In this document: positions 16,824 to 24,817 of the stretch, in pieces
Position numbering within the stretch: the stretch's first letter is position 1
Layout: each line of letters opens with the position of its first letter
Assembly: GCA_903902325.1 (NCBI GenBank)
Contig: CAIUUO010000207.1
Location: forward strand, 1-39,637
Reading direction: 5' to 3'
Length of the DNA: 39,637 bases
Source: an uncultured Bacteroidia bacterium
Lineage (GTDB): Bacteria > Bacteroidota > Bacteroidia > Bacteroidales > Prolixibacteraceae
Made by a program: the position numbers and the translations under genes
Notes under the pieces: model-generated
Databases searched by the model: none
Told to the model about the DNA's origin: nothing
Seen by the model: only the letters and a program-made list of their open reading frames with translations

Positions 16824-17043
16824 ATTTTTTTCTTATCTGATCGTGGGGATAGACTTTCCCTTGTTGAAGATCATCAATACCACGATTTACAGATTCTTTC
16901 TCGTCAGGAGTAATTTGATCCCACCAATCTGATTTGGAAGATTTAGGAATATCTACAATATTCTTTATGAGATCAATCAGGTCATTATCTTGAATCTCAC
17001 AAATTCTTTGAATAATATCCAATTTTTCGGCTGAAAGGTCCAT
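16801..17043 (-). CDS. Antitoxin of the ParE/RelE-type pair
   Basis: An 80-residue acidic protein (MDLSAEKLDIIQRICEIQD... DKWWDQI-like SDWWDQITPDEKESVNRGIDDL). The N-terminal helical segment and central 'W...E..sI..gi.dl..G' pattern match antitoxins found beside RelE/ParE toxins in Bacteroidota. It precedes and overlaps the toxin gene. It has no obvious classical HTH, so how it binds DNA is unclear. Confidence 0.8.
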   Translation of the reverse strand: MDLSAEKLDIIQRICEIQDNDLIDLIKNIVDIPKSSKSDWWDQITPDEKESVNRGIDDLQQGKVYPHDQIRKKYEKWLKD

Positions 17044-17061
17044 TTTGTGGCATGCTTTTTA

Positions 17062-17108
17062 CAAAGATAAACATTATTTCAATTTGAAACAGTTCTTATC
17101 AGACTGTT
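17062..17108 (-). promoter_or_regulatory. Promoter and palindromes upstream of the toxin-antitoxin pair
   Basis: Minus-strand TATCTTTG (17062-17069) is a -7 box 19 bases before the antitoxin ATG. Upstream of it, TTTCAA-T-TTGAAA (17077-17089) is a 6-1-6 inverted repeat and AACAGT/ACTGTT (17088-17108) forms a second, wider one. One may be the autoregulatory operator and the other a weak terminator of the upstream dioxygenase gene. Confidence 0.45.
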
Positions 17109-17136
17109 ATATTTTCAGACCTTTCCTTTGGTAGGT

Positions 17137-18024
17137 TCATGTGCCTATTTTTACAGAGGTCATGGTCAATGAACCTGCCACGGCCTTGTCATTAAAAATG
17201 CTGACAGTTTCGTGCTCCTCTTTCAATGCCAGGATGTAAAGCAACGGCAAAAAATGTTCCGGTGTGGGTATTGCAAGATCGAAGGCTCTACCCTGGGACT
17301 TGTAATCAATCAACTGCTTATGGTCCCCCTCCAGGATAAATTTCTTCATTTTTTCATCCGCTTCAGTGGCCCAGTCGAAGGCGAAACCAATTTCGTTCAG
17401 CTTGTCCCAGGCAACACGGCCAAGGTTGTGAACCAGGTTCCCGCTGCCAATAATCAAGACTCCCTTTTTGCGCAATAAAGCCAATTCTTTGGCCAGGTCG
17501 TAATGGAACTGAGGGGTCTGGTAATAATCCAGACTCATTTGAATGACAGGTATATCCGCTGCCGGATAGAGGTGTTTCACCACGCTCCAGCAGCCATGGT
17601 CGAGTCCCCATTTCATGTCGAGTCCCACCTCCGTTTTGGCAACGATCTTTTTGGTTTCGGCTGCCAGTTCAGGACTTCCCGGTGCAGGATATTCCACTTC
17701 GAACAATCGCTGGGGAAATCCGCCAAAGTCGTGAATGGTCATGGGTTTTTCCATGGCGGTCACAAAGGTACCGCGCGTTTCCCAGTGGGCGGAAATACAC
17801 AATATGGCGCTGGGTTTCGGGATGGACTTTCCGGCATCCCGCCATCCGGTTACGAATTCATTCTCCTCAATGGCATTCATCGGAGAACCGTGACCTAAAA
17901 ACATAAGGGGCATTTGGTCCGTGTTGCCAAGTGATCCGGCTAAACTGTTCAATGCATTCAATTTCATGGTTGCACCAATTAAGGGTGTTATAACAATACT
18001 TTCTATAAAATTCTTTCTGTCCAT
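17137..18024 (-). CDS. ygiD: LigB-superfamily extradiol dioxygenase (YgiD/4,5-DOPA type)
   Basis: A 295-residue protein from the ATG at 18024, preferred over 18048 because MDRKNFIESIVITPLIGATMKLN is the start seen in Bacteroidota homologues (from memory). Metal ligands are visible as histidines in LGHGSPMNA, SAHWETRG, GSGNLVHNLG and PTPEHFLPLL. E. coli YgiD opens the ring of catechols such as L-DOPA; the real substrate in an anaerobe is unknown. The N-terminal 25 residues are hydrophobic but not a clean signal peptide. An AraC-type regulator lies directly upstream on the same strand. Confidence 0.87.
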   Translation of the reverse strand: MDRKNFIESIVITPLIGATMKLNALNSLAGSLGNTDQMPLMFLGHGSPMNAIEENEFVTGWRDAGKSIPKPSAILCISAHWETRGTFVTAMEKPMTIHDFGGFPQRLFEVEYPAPGSPELAAETKKIVAKTEVGLDMKWGLDHGCWSVVKHLYPAADIPVIQMSLDYYQTPQFHYDLAKELALLRKKGVLIIGSGNLVHNLGRVAWDKLNEIGFAFDWATEADEKMKKFILEGDHKQLIDYKSQGRAFDLAIPTPEHFLPLLYILALKEEHETVSIFNDKAVAGSLTMTSVKIGT

Positions 18025-18093
18025 TTTTATGATACAAAGATGGGGCAACGGGTATCTCCCGTGGTAACACTTTTCGGAAAATGAGTTGTGATT

Positions 18094-18921
18094 TCAGGAA
18101 ATAATGTTCTTCATTTCCTCCCGGAATTCTGTCGGAGTTTGTCCGGATTTCCTTTTGAAGACCGTAGTAAAATAGGCTTTCTCATTGTAGCCCAGCTCAT
18201 AGCCAATTTCGGAAATCGTCTTGTCGGTTGAAGTCAGCAGGTTCTTCGCCTCAATCAGTTTGCGTGTCTCGATGATTTCAGTGACGCTTTGCTGAAGGAC
18301 GTTCTGGCAGATCAGGTTCAGGTTGCGGGAGGACATGAACAGTTTCTCGGCATAAAATTCGACTCCTTCCGGGCGGAGGTAATTCTCCTCCAGAATTTTC
18401 AGGAAATTTTTAAAGGTGATATTTTGCGTCTTCAGGTTAATCTGCTGGGGTTCAATTTTCCGGCGTTGCGCCTCAATCATGGTAAACAGGGCGCTGAGCA
18501 GATGCCGGATCACAGAAAAATCTGGCGTCTGCTGCTGGTTTTCTTCAAACATCATGGCACACAACTGATCCATCCTGTCGAAACATGCCCCCCGTTCAAA
18601 CTCAAGTGTGGCATAATCATGGTACCAGGAATACAACTGAAAGGTCGTTTCCGGGATAAACTCACTTTGAAAATTAATCAGCCAGAGGTTCAGGTGTCCA
18701 TTCTTCGGAGCGGGTTTGGCCAGGTGCAATTTCCCCTTCGTAATGAAACTGATGTAGGGTGACTGGAAAACCGAACTCTTAAAGTCGATGAAATGGTCAA
18801 GTACACCGTGTATGCCTACAATCAGCTCTTCTGAGTCATGGACATGCGGATCCGATGGTTTGGCAGCCAGTATGTCCAAATCGGCTTCGGTGAATTTCTG
18901 TATGTCAAATAATTGAGACAT
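18094..18921 (-). CDS. AraC-family transcriptional regulator
   Basis: A 275-residue regulator. The N-terminal cupin-like sensing domain includes HVHDSEELIVGIHGVLDHFID. The C-terminal about 100 residues carry two helix-turn-helix motifs, the second being ISEIGYELGYNEKAYFTTVF followed by KRKSGQTPTEFRE, the AraC signature. Placed 69 bases upstream of the dioxygenase gene and in the same direction, so it probably controls it; the effector is unknown. Confidence 0.9.
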   Translation of the reverse strand: MSQLFDIQKFTEADLDILAAKPSDPHVHDSEELIVGIHGVLDHFIDFKSSVFQSPYISFITKGKLHLAKPAPKNGHLNLWLINFQSEFIPETTFQLYSWYHDYATLEFERGACFDRMDQLCAMMFEENQQQTPDFSVIRHLLSALFTMIEAQRRKIEPQQINLKTQNITFKNFLKILEENYLRPEGVEFYAEKLFMSSRNLNLICQNVLQQSVTEIIETRKLIEAKNLLTSTDKTISEIGYELGYNEKAYFTTVFKRKSGQTPTEFREEMKNIIS

Positions 18922-18937
18922 TTATTTAAACTTCAAT

Positions 18938-19013
18938 ATGTCGCGCAAAGACGCAAAGTACGCAAAGAAAAAATAAAACCTTTGCGTTACTTTGCGTGCT
19001 TTGCGCGACATAT
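18938..19013. repeat. Long hairpin of the CGCAAAG repeat family
   Basis: Left arm ATGTCGCGCAAAGACGCAAAG... and right arm ...CTTTGCGTGCTTTGCGCGACAT are complementary over about 30 bases with two single-base bulges. The sequence differs from the CTTTGTGTCC family. It lies between the AraC gene and the UroD-like gene stop and may terminate the latter. Confidence 0.75.
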
Positions 19014-19021
19014 TATTTTTT

Positions 19022-20281
19022 CTATCCGTTGAACTCCCTGATGGCCTCCATCATGGCTGCCAGATTTTCGACCGGCACATTGGCCTGGATATTATGGACC
19101 GTAGTGAATACAAACCCACCATCCCGGGCAAAAATAGAACAATTATCGAGTACCTGTTTTTTGACCTCGGCAGGAGTCCCGAAAGAGAGCATCTTCTGGG
19201 TATCCACGCCGCCACCCCAAAAAACGAGCTCTTTTCCATAGGTATTCTTCAAGTGCTGCGGATCCATCCCTTTGGCATTGATCTGGACCGGGTTGATGAT
19301 ATCGAACCCGGCCTCAATGAAGAGCGGCATGAAGGTTTCGACGGCACCACAAGAGTGCTTGAAGCTTTTCCATGCTGTATTCTGGTGCATCCAGTCGTTG
19401 ATTTTCCGGTAATACGGCAGGTAGAGCTCCTTGAATTCATCCGGTGAACAGAAAGTGGAAACCTGTGTACCGAAATCGGTGCCACAGATAAAAACCGCAT
19501 CGATCTGGTTACCGATCCGCTTGTATATTTTTTCAAAGTTGGCAATGGCCAGTTCCGTCTGCTTTTCGAAGATGGCATGGATGTAATCAGGCCTCAGGAT
19601 GGTGCTCATGTACCATTCGGCCACATCGCGGATGCCTTTCGGGTGTTTGAGCTGTATGCCCGGAACTAGGGCTATATCGCCCAGGGCTGTACCTCCGAGA
19701 CTGGCTATCACTCCTTTCCCGAGGGCGGCCTGCCTCCTGACGGTTCTTTCCCAGTAATCGAGCGTTTCGTCTGAAATGGGTTCGAATTCTTCGAGGTTAT
19801 CTGATGGATCCAGTTTTTCCTCATCGATTGGATCCTGCCGGATGATCGCGTCGAAGAAATAGCCTGCCTTCGGCAATCTTGCGCTGGGCGAAAGGGAGGT
19901 GTCACCTCCGGGATAAATCAGGGTACTGCCATCCACATCCATTGTGGTATTGAAATCTTCGGGCACCAGCACTTCCTGTCCCCAGTTGGTGGTGAATGGC
20001 TTCCAGTCGCACTCGTTGTTGGGAATACCGAACATGTTGTTTTTTCCGTAGGCGCCTACCACATCGATGCCCATTTTCTGAATCAGTTCCTCGTCGACTT
20101 CGCCCAGCATCTGGAAAGGCTCAACCACCTTTACCGGATGACTTTCAAGTCCGTAGAGCTTACGAAGGTTTTTAACTGCCAGACAATGGATGCCTGTTAC
20201 TGCCGTGCCGCCAAAATCAACCACCAGGCGGTCGGGCTGCTGATGGATCAGTGTTTTTTGAAGATTTTCCCTGGAGTTCAT
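19022..20281 (-). CDS. Uroporphyrinogen decarboxylase-fold protein (MtaA/CmuA-like methyltransferase group)
   Basis: A 419-residue TIM-barrel protein. It opens NSRENLQKTLIHQQPDRLVVDFGG, as in UroD-like methyltransferases rather than heme UroD. Later blocks are FICGTDFGTQVSTFCSP, SFKHSCGAVETFMP (His/Cys that may bind zinc as in MtaA) and NPVQINAKGMDP followed by FWGGGVDTQ. Family members move methyl groups between corrinoids and thiols, but this subgroup is largely uncharacterised and no corrinoid protein is nearby. Single gene, bounded by repeats on both sides. Confidence 0.85.
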   Translation of the reverse strand: MNSRENLQKTLIHQQPDRLVVDFGGTAVTGIHCLAVKNLRKLYGLESHPVKVVEPFQMLGEVDEELIQKMGIDVVGAYGKNNMFGIPNNECDWKPFTTNWGQEVLVPEDFNTTMDVDGSTLIYPGGDTSLSPSARLPKAGYFFDAIIRQDPIDEEKLDPSDNLEEFEPISDETLDYWERTVRRQAALGKGVIASLGGTALGDIALVPGIQLKHPKGIRDVAEWYMSTILRPDYIHAIFEKQTELAIANFEKIYKRIGNQIDAVFICGTDFGTQVSTFCSPDEFKELYLPYYRKINDWMHQNTAWKSFKHSCGAVETFMPLFIEAGFDIINPVQINAKGMDPQHLKNTYGKELVFWGGGVDTQKMLSFGTPAEVKKQVLDNCSIFARDGGFVFTTVHNIQANVPVENLAAMMEAIREFNG

Positions 20282-20306
20282 ATATGCTTAAAATTTGTTC
20301 TTATTT

Positions 20307-20400
20307 ACTTTGTGTCCCTTTGTGTTTTCCTTTGTGACCTTCGTGGTAAAAATATATTAACCACAAAGGACACAAAGGAATGCACGAAGGACACAAAGGC
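20307..20400. repeat. Interspersed palindromic repeat, CTTTGTGTCCTTCGTGG family, copy 5
   Basis: CTTTGTGTCCCTTTGTG...GACCTTCGTGGTAA and TTAACCACAAAGGACACAAAGG...GAAGGACACAAAG pair around an AT centre. A short open frame through it ends in TTKDTKECTKDTK, a peptide pattern often seen as a spurious gene product in this phylum. Confidence 0.85.
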
Positions 20401-20465
20401 GCCATTTAATCAATAAATATAAGCAGTTTCTGTAAATAAAAATTGAATGACTAGTAATCAAATAC

Positions 20466-20504
20466 AAAAAAAGGCCGCCCCAGTTAATCTGAAGCGGCCC
20501 CTTT
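20466..20504 (-). terminator. Rho-independent terminator of the M56/TonB gene
   Basis: On the minus strand, just after the TAA at 20521, GGCCGC pairs with GCGGCC (20473-20478 with 20494-20499) and is followed by a run of seven T. The flanking AAAGG/CCTTT lengthens the stem. Confidence 0.85.
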
Positions 20505-20520
20505 CAAAGTTATATCCTAG

Positions 20521-23500
20521 TTATTGCAGTTTGAACTCTATCGGCATCGTATATTCGACGCTGACAGCTTGTCCGCGTTGCTTGCCGGGTTTCCACTCCG
20601 GCATCAGGTTTATCACTCTGAGGGCTTCTGCATCGAGCGCCGGACTGACTGATCTTTCAATTTTTGCATTCTCCACTTTACCCGTGCTGCTTACCACAAA
20701 GGAGATATAAACCTTACCCTGAGCCTTCTCTTTCTGGGCTTCTGCAGGATATTTGACAGACCTGGCAATAAATTTCCGCAGCTCCACTGACCCTCCTGGA
20801 TATTCGGGCATCTCTTCCACTACTATGAAGACCTCTTTCTCTCCTTTTTCATTGATTTTAGCTGGCACTGATGAGGTAGTTTCTTTGGATTTACCGCCAT
20901 CAAGTGCGAACATAACAGGAATGGTATAAGAAACATTAACTTCTTTTCCCTTTTGTTTACCGGGTTTCCACTTTGGCAAAAGATTGATTACCCGGATGGC
21001 CTCGTTGTCGAGCGAAGCATTTACACTTCTCGCAATTTTGGCATCTCCGACTGTACCGTCAGACTTAACCACGAAGGTAACGAATACCTTCCCCTGGATT
21101 CCTTCCTTGATTGCATCGGCAGGATATTTGACAGTTTTGGCGATTAATTCGCGCAAAGCCTGCTCACCACCCGGGAATTCGGGCATCTCTTCCACAACTA
21201 CATATACGCCGTCCGGCCTTGGTCCGTTAACTTTTGTTACCATGACTGCCTCTTGTTTGGCATTTTTGTCTCCGTCAAGCTTGAACTGAACCGGAATGGT
21301 ATAAGACACATTGACATTTTGTCCGCGCTGTTTGCCTGGCTTCCATGTCGGAAGTAAGTTGAGGACCCTGATCGCTTCGTTGTCCAGTAAAGGATGAACG
21401 CCCCTGGCAATTTTAGCGTCAGCAACTGTTCCGTCTGACTTTACAACAAAGGTTACAAATACCTTGCCCTGAATGCCTTCCTTGGCAGCTTCAGCAGGAT
21501 ATTTGACTGTTTCTGCAATAATTTTCCGCAGGGCCTCTTCCCCACCAGGGAATTCCGGCATCTCTTCCACGACAACAAACACGGTCGTTCCATTTTGTGT
21601 GGTAGTTTTTTCGGATGAGTAGGTCAATGGTGCATTGGCAGGATCGCCTGCCTTGGTCTTGGTTTTTATCAGAATTACGCCATTCTTTCCCTTCTCTCCG
21701 TAAACAGCAGTTGCAGATTTATCCTTCAACACATTGATGGATTCGAATGTATCCGGATTGAGTTTATCCATTGCAGCTTTCGTAATCGGGACTCCATCCA
21801 AAAAAATCAGTGGAGGATTCACATTGTCAATCCCAGTAGAAGGGACGGGAGGAAAATGTGGCGATGGTGGAGGAGTTGTGCTTGTTCCTTTTCCTGCTTT
21901 TGCTTTGGTGGTAATCAGAACTACTCCGTTTTTGCCTTTTTCACCATAAAATTTAGTTCCACTTTTACCTCTTAGGACATCTACATGATCAATTGTCAAA
22001 GGATCGATCTTGTTCTCTGCATTTTTATCAATGGCCACTCCGTCAAGAAGAGTTAAGGGTGGATTTTTCGATGTAATCATTATGACGCCATTTTTCCCTT
22101 TCTCTCCATATTTGGCAGCATCTTCGCCTTTGAGGACAGTCATTGAAATGATTGTCTCAGGATCGATCTGATCCATCTCATCCTTCGTTACTGGAATACC
22201 ATCCAGAAAAATCATCGGAAGTTTTGCGGGGTCACTCCCAACAGCAGAAACAATTTGTACTTTTCCAGTTCCGGCAACAATTTTGCCAACACTGTCAACA
22301 ATAAATGTCGGTACCCCATTATCTTGTAACTGTTCCACTTCTTTTGGCGAAAGTCTACCCTTAGAAATATCATAACCTGCTGTTGTAAAAGAACCACTAC
22401 CTCCAACTTTTCGCTTGGTTTTAATCAGAACTACCCCATTCTTTCCCTTGTCTCCGTACCTCTCTTTGGCAGATTCATTCTTGAACACATTCATAGATTC
22501 AATATTGCTCGGATCAATTTTGCTCATAGCCGATTGTGATATCTCGACACCATCCAGAAAAATCAAAGGCGGATTCGAAGTGTCAAGTAACATTTTATTA
22601 CCAGCTGGAGGCGGTGGTGGCGGTGGAGGTGGAGGAGTCCCGTTGCCATTTAAAGTCACCTGGTCAAGTCCGACTTTGCTGACTTCCATGACAATTTTCA
22701 TCGGCTTTTCTTCTACTTTCTGGACTTTTGAGCTGAATCCGACAAAGGAGAAGACCAATTCACCGTCGGCAGGAATCCCTTTTAGCAGGAAATTACCATC
22801 CTTGTCTGTGATCGTTCCAAGTGTAGATCCTCTCAAAATAACGGAGGTTCCTGATAAGGGAGTTGTTCCGTCTGATTTGAGCACCTGACCCTTTACGTCC
22901 ATCGTTTTCCCTTCGGGCGCAACGCTGCTGTTTTCACTTCCATACCGATATTCCGGTGCCGCGAAGGCATAGAAAAGCATCGCGACAAACGGCAAAACCA
23001 GCAACATCTTTAATTTCCTGAAAGGGGAATCTATTTTCTTTTTCATCATTTTAAATCTTTTTTTGTTGAGTGAGTAACTGAATGAATTGGTGAGACTGAA
23101 GACAGGAACTCCCAATAACTGGTTCAGCAGGGTTGCCTGGTAAACGGCCGGATTGGCTGTGCGTTGCAGGGCGCTCTCGTCGGCAAGAAATTCATGGTTC
23201 TGACGGATCAGATGGGCATAAATCCATGCAAACGGATTGAACCACTGCACGATGCAGATCAATTCGACCAGCAGCAGATCGAACCAGTGACGTTGCTGAA
23301 TGTGTTCCCGCTCATGGTTCATGATCTCTTCCATCTCCTGTGTCGCAATTGAAGGATTGACGAAAACGAAAGAGAAAAATGAAAATGAGGAGACAAATTC
23401 CGGGGTGCGGACCAGTTTAACGGCTCCGGAGCGCTCATATCCGGCCTTTTGCAACTTCCGGATGATCTTCCACGTCTGGAAGAGCAGGCGAAACAGGAAA

Positions 23501-23793
23501 GCCAGGCTGCCGAGCAGGTAGATCCAGAAATAGATCGTCAGCGGTGATGCCTGTTCCTGGACGACTGTCCCAACAGACAACTCTCCAATGTCTAAGGAGG
23601 AAGTTATTGCCGGTAAAATGACCGCGTAATGAAAAGTATAAAAGGGAAACAGCAGGGAAGCGATGATCCCGGCCAGCAGGTAAACCCTGTTCAGCCTGAA
23701 AAAATGCTCGTTGCGCAGCACCAGCAGATATACCAGCGCGAAGCCTGTCAGCCATGCGGCCGACTTCAGCAAATACATTCCGATTGCTTCCAT
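20521..23793 (-). CDS. BlaR1/M56-like membrane peptidase fused to plug-like repeats and three TonB C-terminal domains
   Basis: A 1090-residue protein from the ATG at 23793, one base after the blaI stop. Residues 1-280 are an M56 module: four membrane helices and HEREH (160-164) with the downstream acidic NHEFLADESAL. Residues 298-370 are a CarboxypepD_reg-like beta-sandwich (VKGQVLKSDGTTPLSGTS). A ten-proline run (387-396) precedes four repeats of a TonB-plug-like unit (about 408-462, 526-576, 577-632, 659-714) with LDGV, a 'DP.tI.s..VLK' stretch and YGEKGKNGV. Three TonB_C domains follow (738-839, 863-964, 988-1090), each starting VVEEMPEFPGG or similar. M56 proteins sense cell-wall damage and cleave the BlaI repressor. 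The long periplasmic tail suggests a link to outer-membrane TonB machinery (inference). Confidence 0.9.
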   Translation of the reverse strand: MEAIGMYLLKSAAWLTGFALVYLLVLRNEHFFRLNRVYLLAGIIASLLFPFYTFHYAVILPAITSSLDIGELSVGTVVQEQASPLTIYFWIYLLGSLAFLFRLLFQTWKIIRKLQKAGYERSGAVKLVRTPEFVSSFSFFSFVFVNPSIATQEMEEIMNHEREHIQQRHWFDLLLVELICIVQWFNPFAWIYAHLIRQNHEFLADESALQRTANPAVYQATLLNQLLGVPVFSLTNSFSYSLNKKRFKMMKKKIDSPFRKLKMLLVLPFVAMLFYAFAAPEYRYGSENSSVAPEGKTMDVKGQVLKSDGTTPLSGTSVILRGSTLGTITDKDGNFLLKGIPADGELVFSFVGFSSKVQKVEEKPMKIVMEVSKVGLDQVTLNGNGTPPPPPPPPPPAGNKMLLDTSNPPLIFLDGVEISQSAMSKIDPSNIESMNVFKNESAKERYGDKGKNGVVLIKTKRKVGGSGSFTTAGYDISKGRLSPKEVEQLQDNGVPTFIVDSVGKIVAGTGKVQIVSAVGSDPAKLPMIFLDGIPVTKDEMDQIDPETIISMTVLKGEDAAKYGEKGKNGVIMITSKNPPLTLLDGVAIDKNAENKIDPLTIDHVDVLRGKSGTKFYGEKGKNGVVLITTKAKAGKGTSTTPPPSPHFPPVPSTGIDNVNPPLIFLDGVPITKAAMDKLNPDTFESINVLKDKSATAVYGEKGKNGVILIKTKTKAGDPANAPLTYSSEKTTTQNGTTVFVVVEEMPEFPGGEEALRKIIAETVKYPAEAAKEGIQGKVFVTFVVKSDGTVADAKIARGVHPLLDNEAIRVLNLLPTWKPGKQRGQNVNVSYTIPVQFKLDGDKNAKQEAVMVTKVNGPRPDGVYVVVEEMPEFPGGEQALRELIAKTVKYPADAIKEGIQGKVFVTFVVKSDGTVGDAKIARSVNASLDNEAIRVINLLPKWKPGKQKGKEVNVSYTIPVMFALDGGKSKETTSSVPAKINEKGEKEVFIVVEEMPEYPGGSVELRKFIARSVKYPAEAQKEKAQGKVYISFVVSSTGKVENAKIERSVSPALDAEALRVINLMPEWKPGKQRGQAVSVEYTMPIEFKLQ

Positions 23794-23794
23794 C

Positions 23795-24172
23795 TTATTC
23801 GGTTTTATTGCGTTTAGCCAGTTCCTTTTTAGTCTCTTCGAGCAAAAGTTCAAGGTCTTTGATCGTCAGGTCGTTCTCCCTGGCAAAAAAGGAGGCCATG
23901 GCAGGGAAGGAGTTGTTGAAATAGTTGTTCATCAATCCAAAAAGCTGCTTGCCGGAGTATTCCTTCTTCAGCACAAGCGGATAATAGACAAATACTTTGC
24001 CGTAATCCTTGTGCCCAACAAATCCTTTCTTTTCGAGAATCCGTACTACCGTGGATACCGTATTTCTGGCGGGTTTCGGTTCTTCGAACTTGTCGAGTAT
24101 GTCCTTGACCAGCCCTTCGCCCAAATCCCACAAGATCTGCATTACCTGTTCTTCTGCTTTTGTTAATTGCAT
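23795..24172 (-). CDS. blaI: BlaI/MecI-family transcriptional repressor
   Basis: A 125-residue winged-helix repressor: LTKAEEQVMQILWDLGEG is the family start, and NTVSTVVRILEKKGFVGHKDYG is the recognition helix and wing. The C-terminal dimerisation region (DLELLLEETKKELAKR) is present. Classical partners are cleaved when an M56 sensor is activated; here the M56 gene starts one base after the stop, so the two are co-translated. It probably represses its own promoter at 24205-24235. Whether beta-lactam resistance is involved is doubtful, since no beta-lactamase or PBP gene is near. Confidence 0.95.
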   Translation of the reverse strand: MQLTKAEEQVMQILWDLGEGLVKDILDKFEEPKPARNTVSTVVRILEKKGFVGHKDYGKVFVYYPLVLKKEYSGKQLFGLMNNYFNNSFPAMASFFARENDLTIKDLELLLEETKKELAKRNKTE

Positions 24173-24204
24173 GACTTTTACTTTTTATTGTCAATCCTTC
24201 AAAA

Positions 24205-24235
24205 CAAATATACAACTATATTTATAGTCACACAA
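24205..24235 (-). promoter_or_regulatory. blaI promoter with operator palindrome in the spacer
   Basis: Minus-strand -7 box TATATTTG (24205-24212) and -33 TTG (24233-24235) are 20 bases apart, a good Bacteroidota promoter. Between them ACTATA-TT-TATAGT (24215-24228) is a perfect 6-2-6 inverted repeat, well placed for repression by BlaI. Confidence 0.65.
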
Positions 24236-24272
24236 TAGCTTTAAGTTTTTTTAACTATTTTTTTAGTCGAAA

Positions 24273-24765
24273 GGGTGCAGCGATTTCAAATCGCTGTTCC
24301 AGCAAAAAGTACCATTCCCAATTACGCAGTTGGAAACCGCGTCACCCATTCGCCTCGACTGAATTTTCGATTAGCGGGTACGGGTGCAGCGATTTTTAAT
24401 CGATGATCTCGCCAAGTGCATCATCTCACCGCGCGGTTGGAAACCGCGTCACCCATTCGCCTCGACTGAATTTTCGATTAACGGGTACGGGTGCAGCGAT
24501 TTTTAATCGATGTTCCAGCAAAAAGTACCAATCCCAATAACGCGGTTGGAAACCGCGTCACCCGTTCGCATTTTACCAGCTAAGGGTGCAGCAATTTTTA
24601 ATCGCTGATCTCGCCAAGTGCATCATCTCACCGCGCGGTTGGAAACCGCGTCACCCATTCGCCTCGACTGAATTTTCGATTAGCGGGTACGGGTGCAGCG
24701 ATTTTCAATCGCTGTTCCAGCAAAAAGTACCAATCCCAATAACGCGGTTGGAAACCGCGTCACCC
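24273..24765. repeat. REP array, left block: five units in alternating A/B order
   Basis: Five units start with GGGTGCAGC at 24273, 24382, 24489, 24584 and 24691 and end with CACCC. Each contains a hairpin CAGCGATT-ttc-AATCGCTG and a second CGCGGTT-gga-AACCGCG. The middle linker alternates: type A (TTCCAGCAAAAAGTACC) in units 1, 3 and 5, type B (ATCTCGCCAAGTGCATC) in units 2 and 4. Most units are spaced by a conserved 34-base piece with TTCGCCTCGACTGAATTTTC; after unit 3 it is replaced by about 20 bases. Confidence 0.92.
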
Positions 24766-24817
24766 ATTCGTTTTTCTTCATTTTTTTCTGTAAATTACAT
24801 CATGTGTCAAATCGATT

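Noticed and set aside
20138-20416. Short frame ending in TTKDTKECTKDTK
   Set aside because: This is translated interspersed repeat plus antisense of the UroD-like gene, a common spurious annotation.
20521-24172. Beta-lactam resistance locus
   Set aside because: BlaI and M56 are present, but there is no beta-lactamase or penicillin-binding protein gene, and the sensor has a TonB-related tail in place of a penicillin-binding domain.
24273-24347. REP unit as a tRNA or small structured RNA gene
   Set aside because: Three stems are possible, but there is no anticodon-arm or T-arm consensus, and the unit is repeated seven times.
24273-24765. Regularly spaced repeats considered as a CRISPR array
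   Set aside because: Spacers are themselves repeated, the units contain two hairpins and alternate in type, no cas genes are present, and a RAYT gene lies inside the array.
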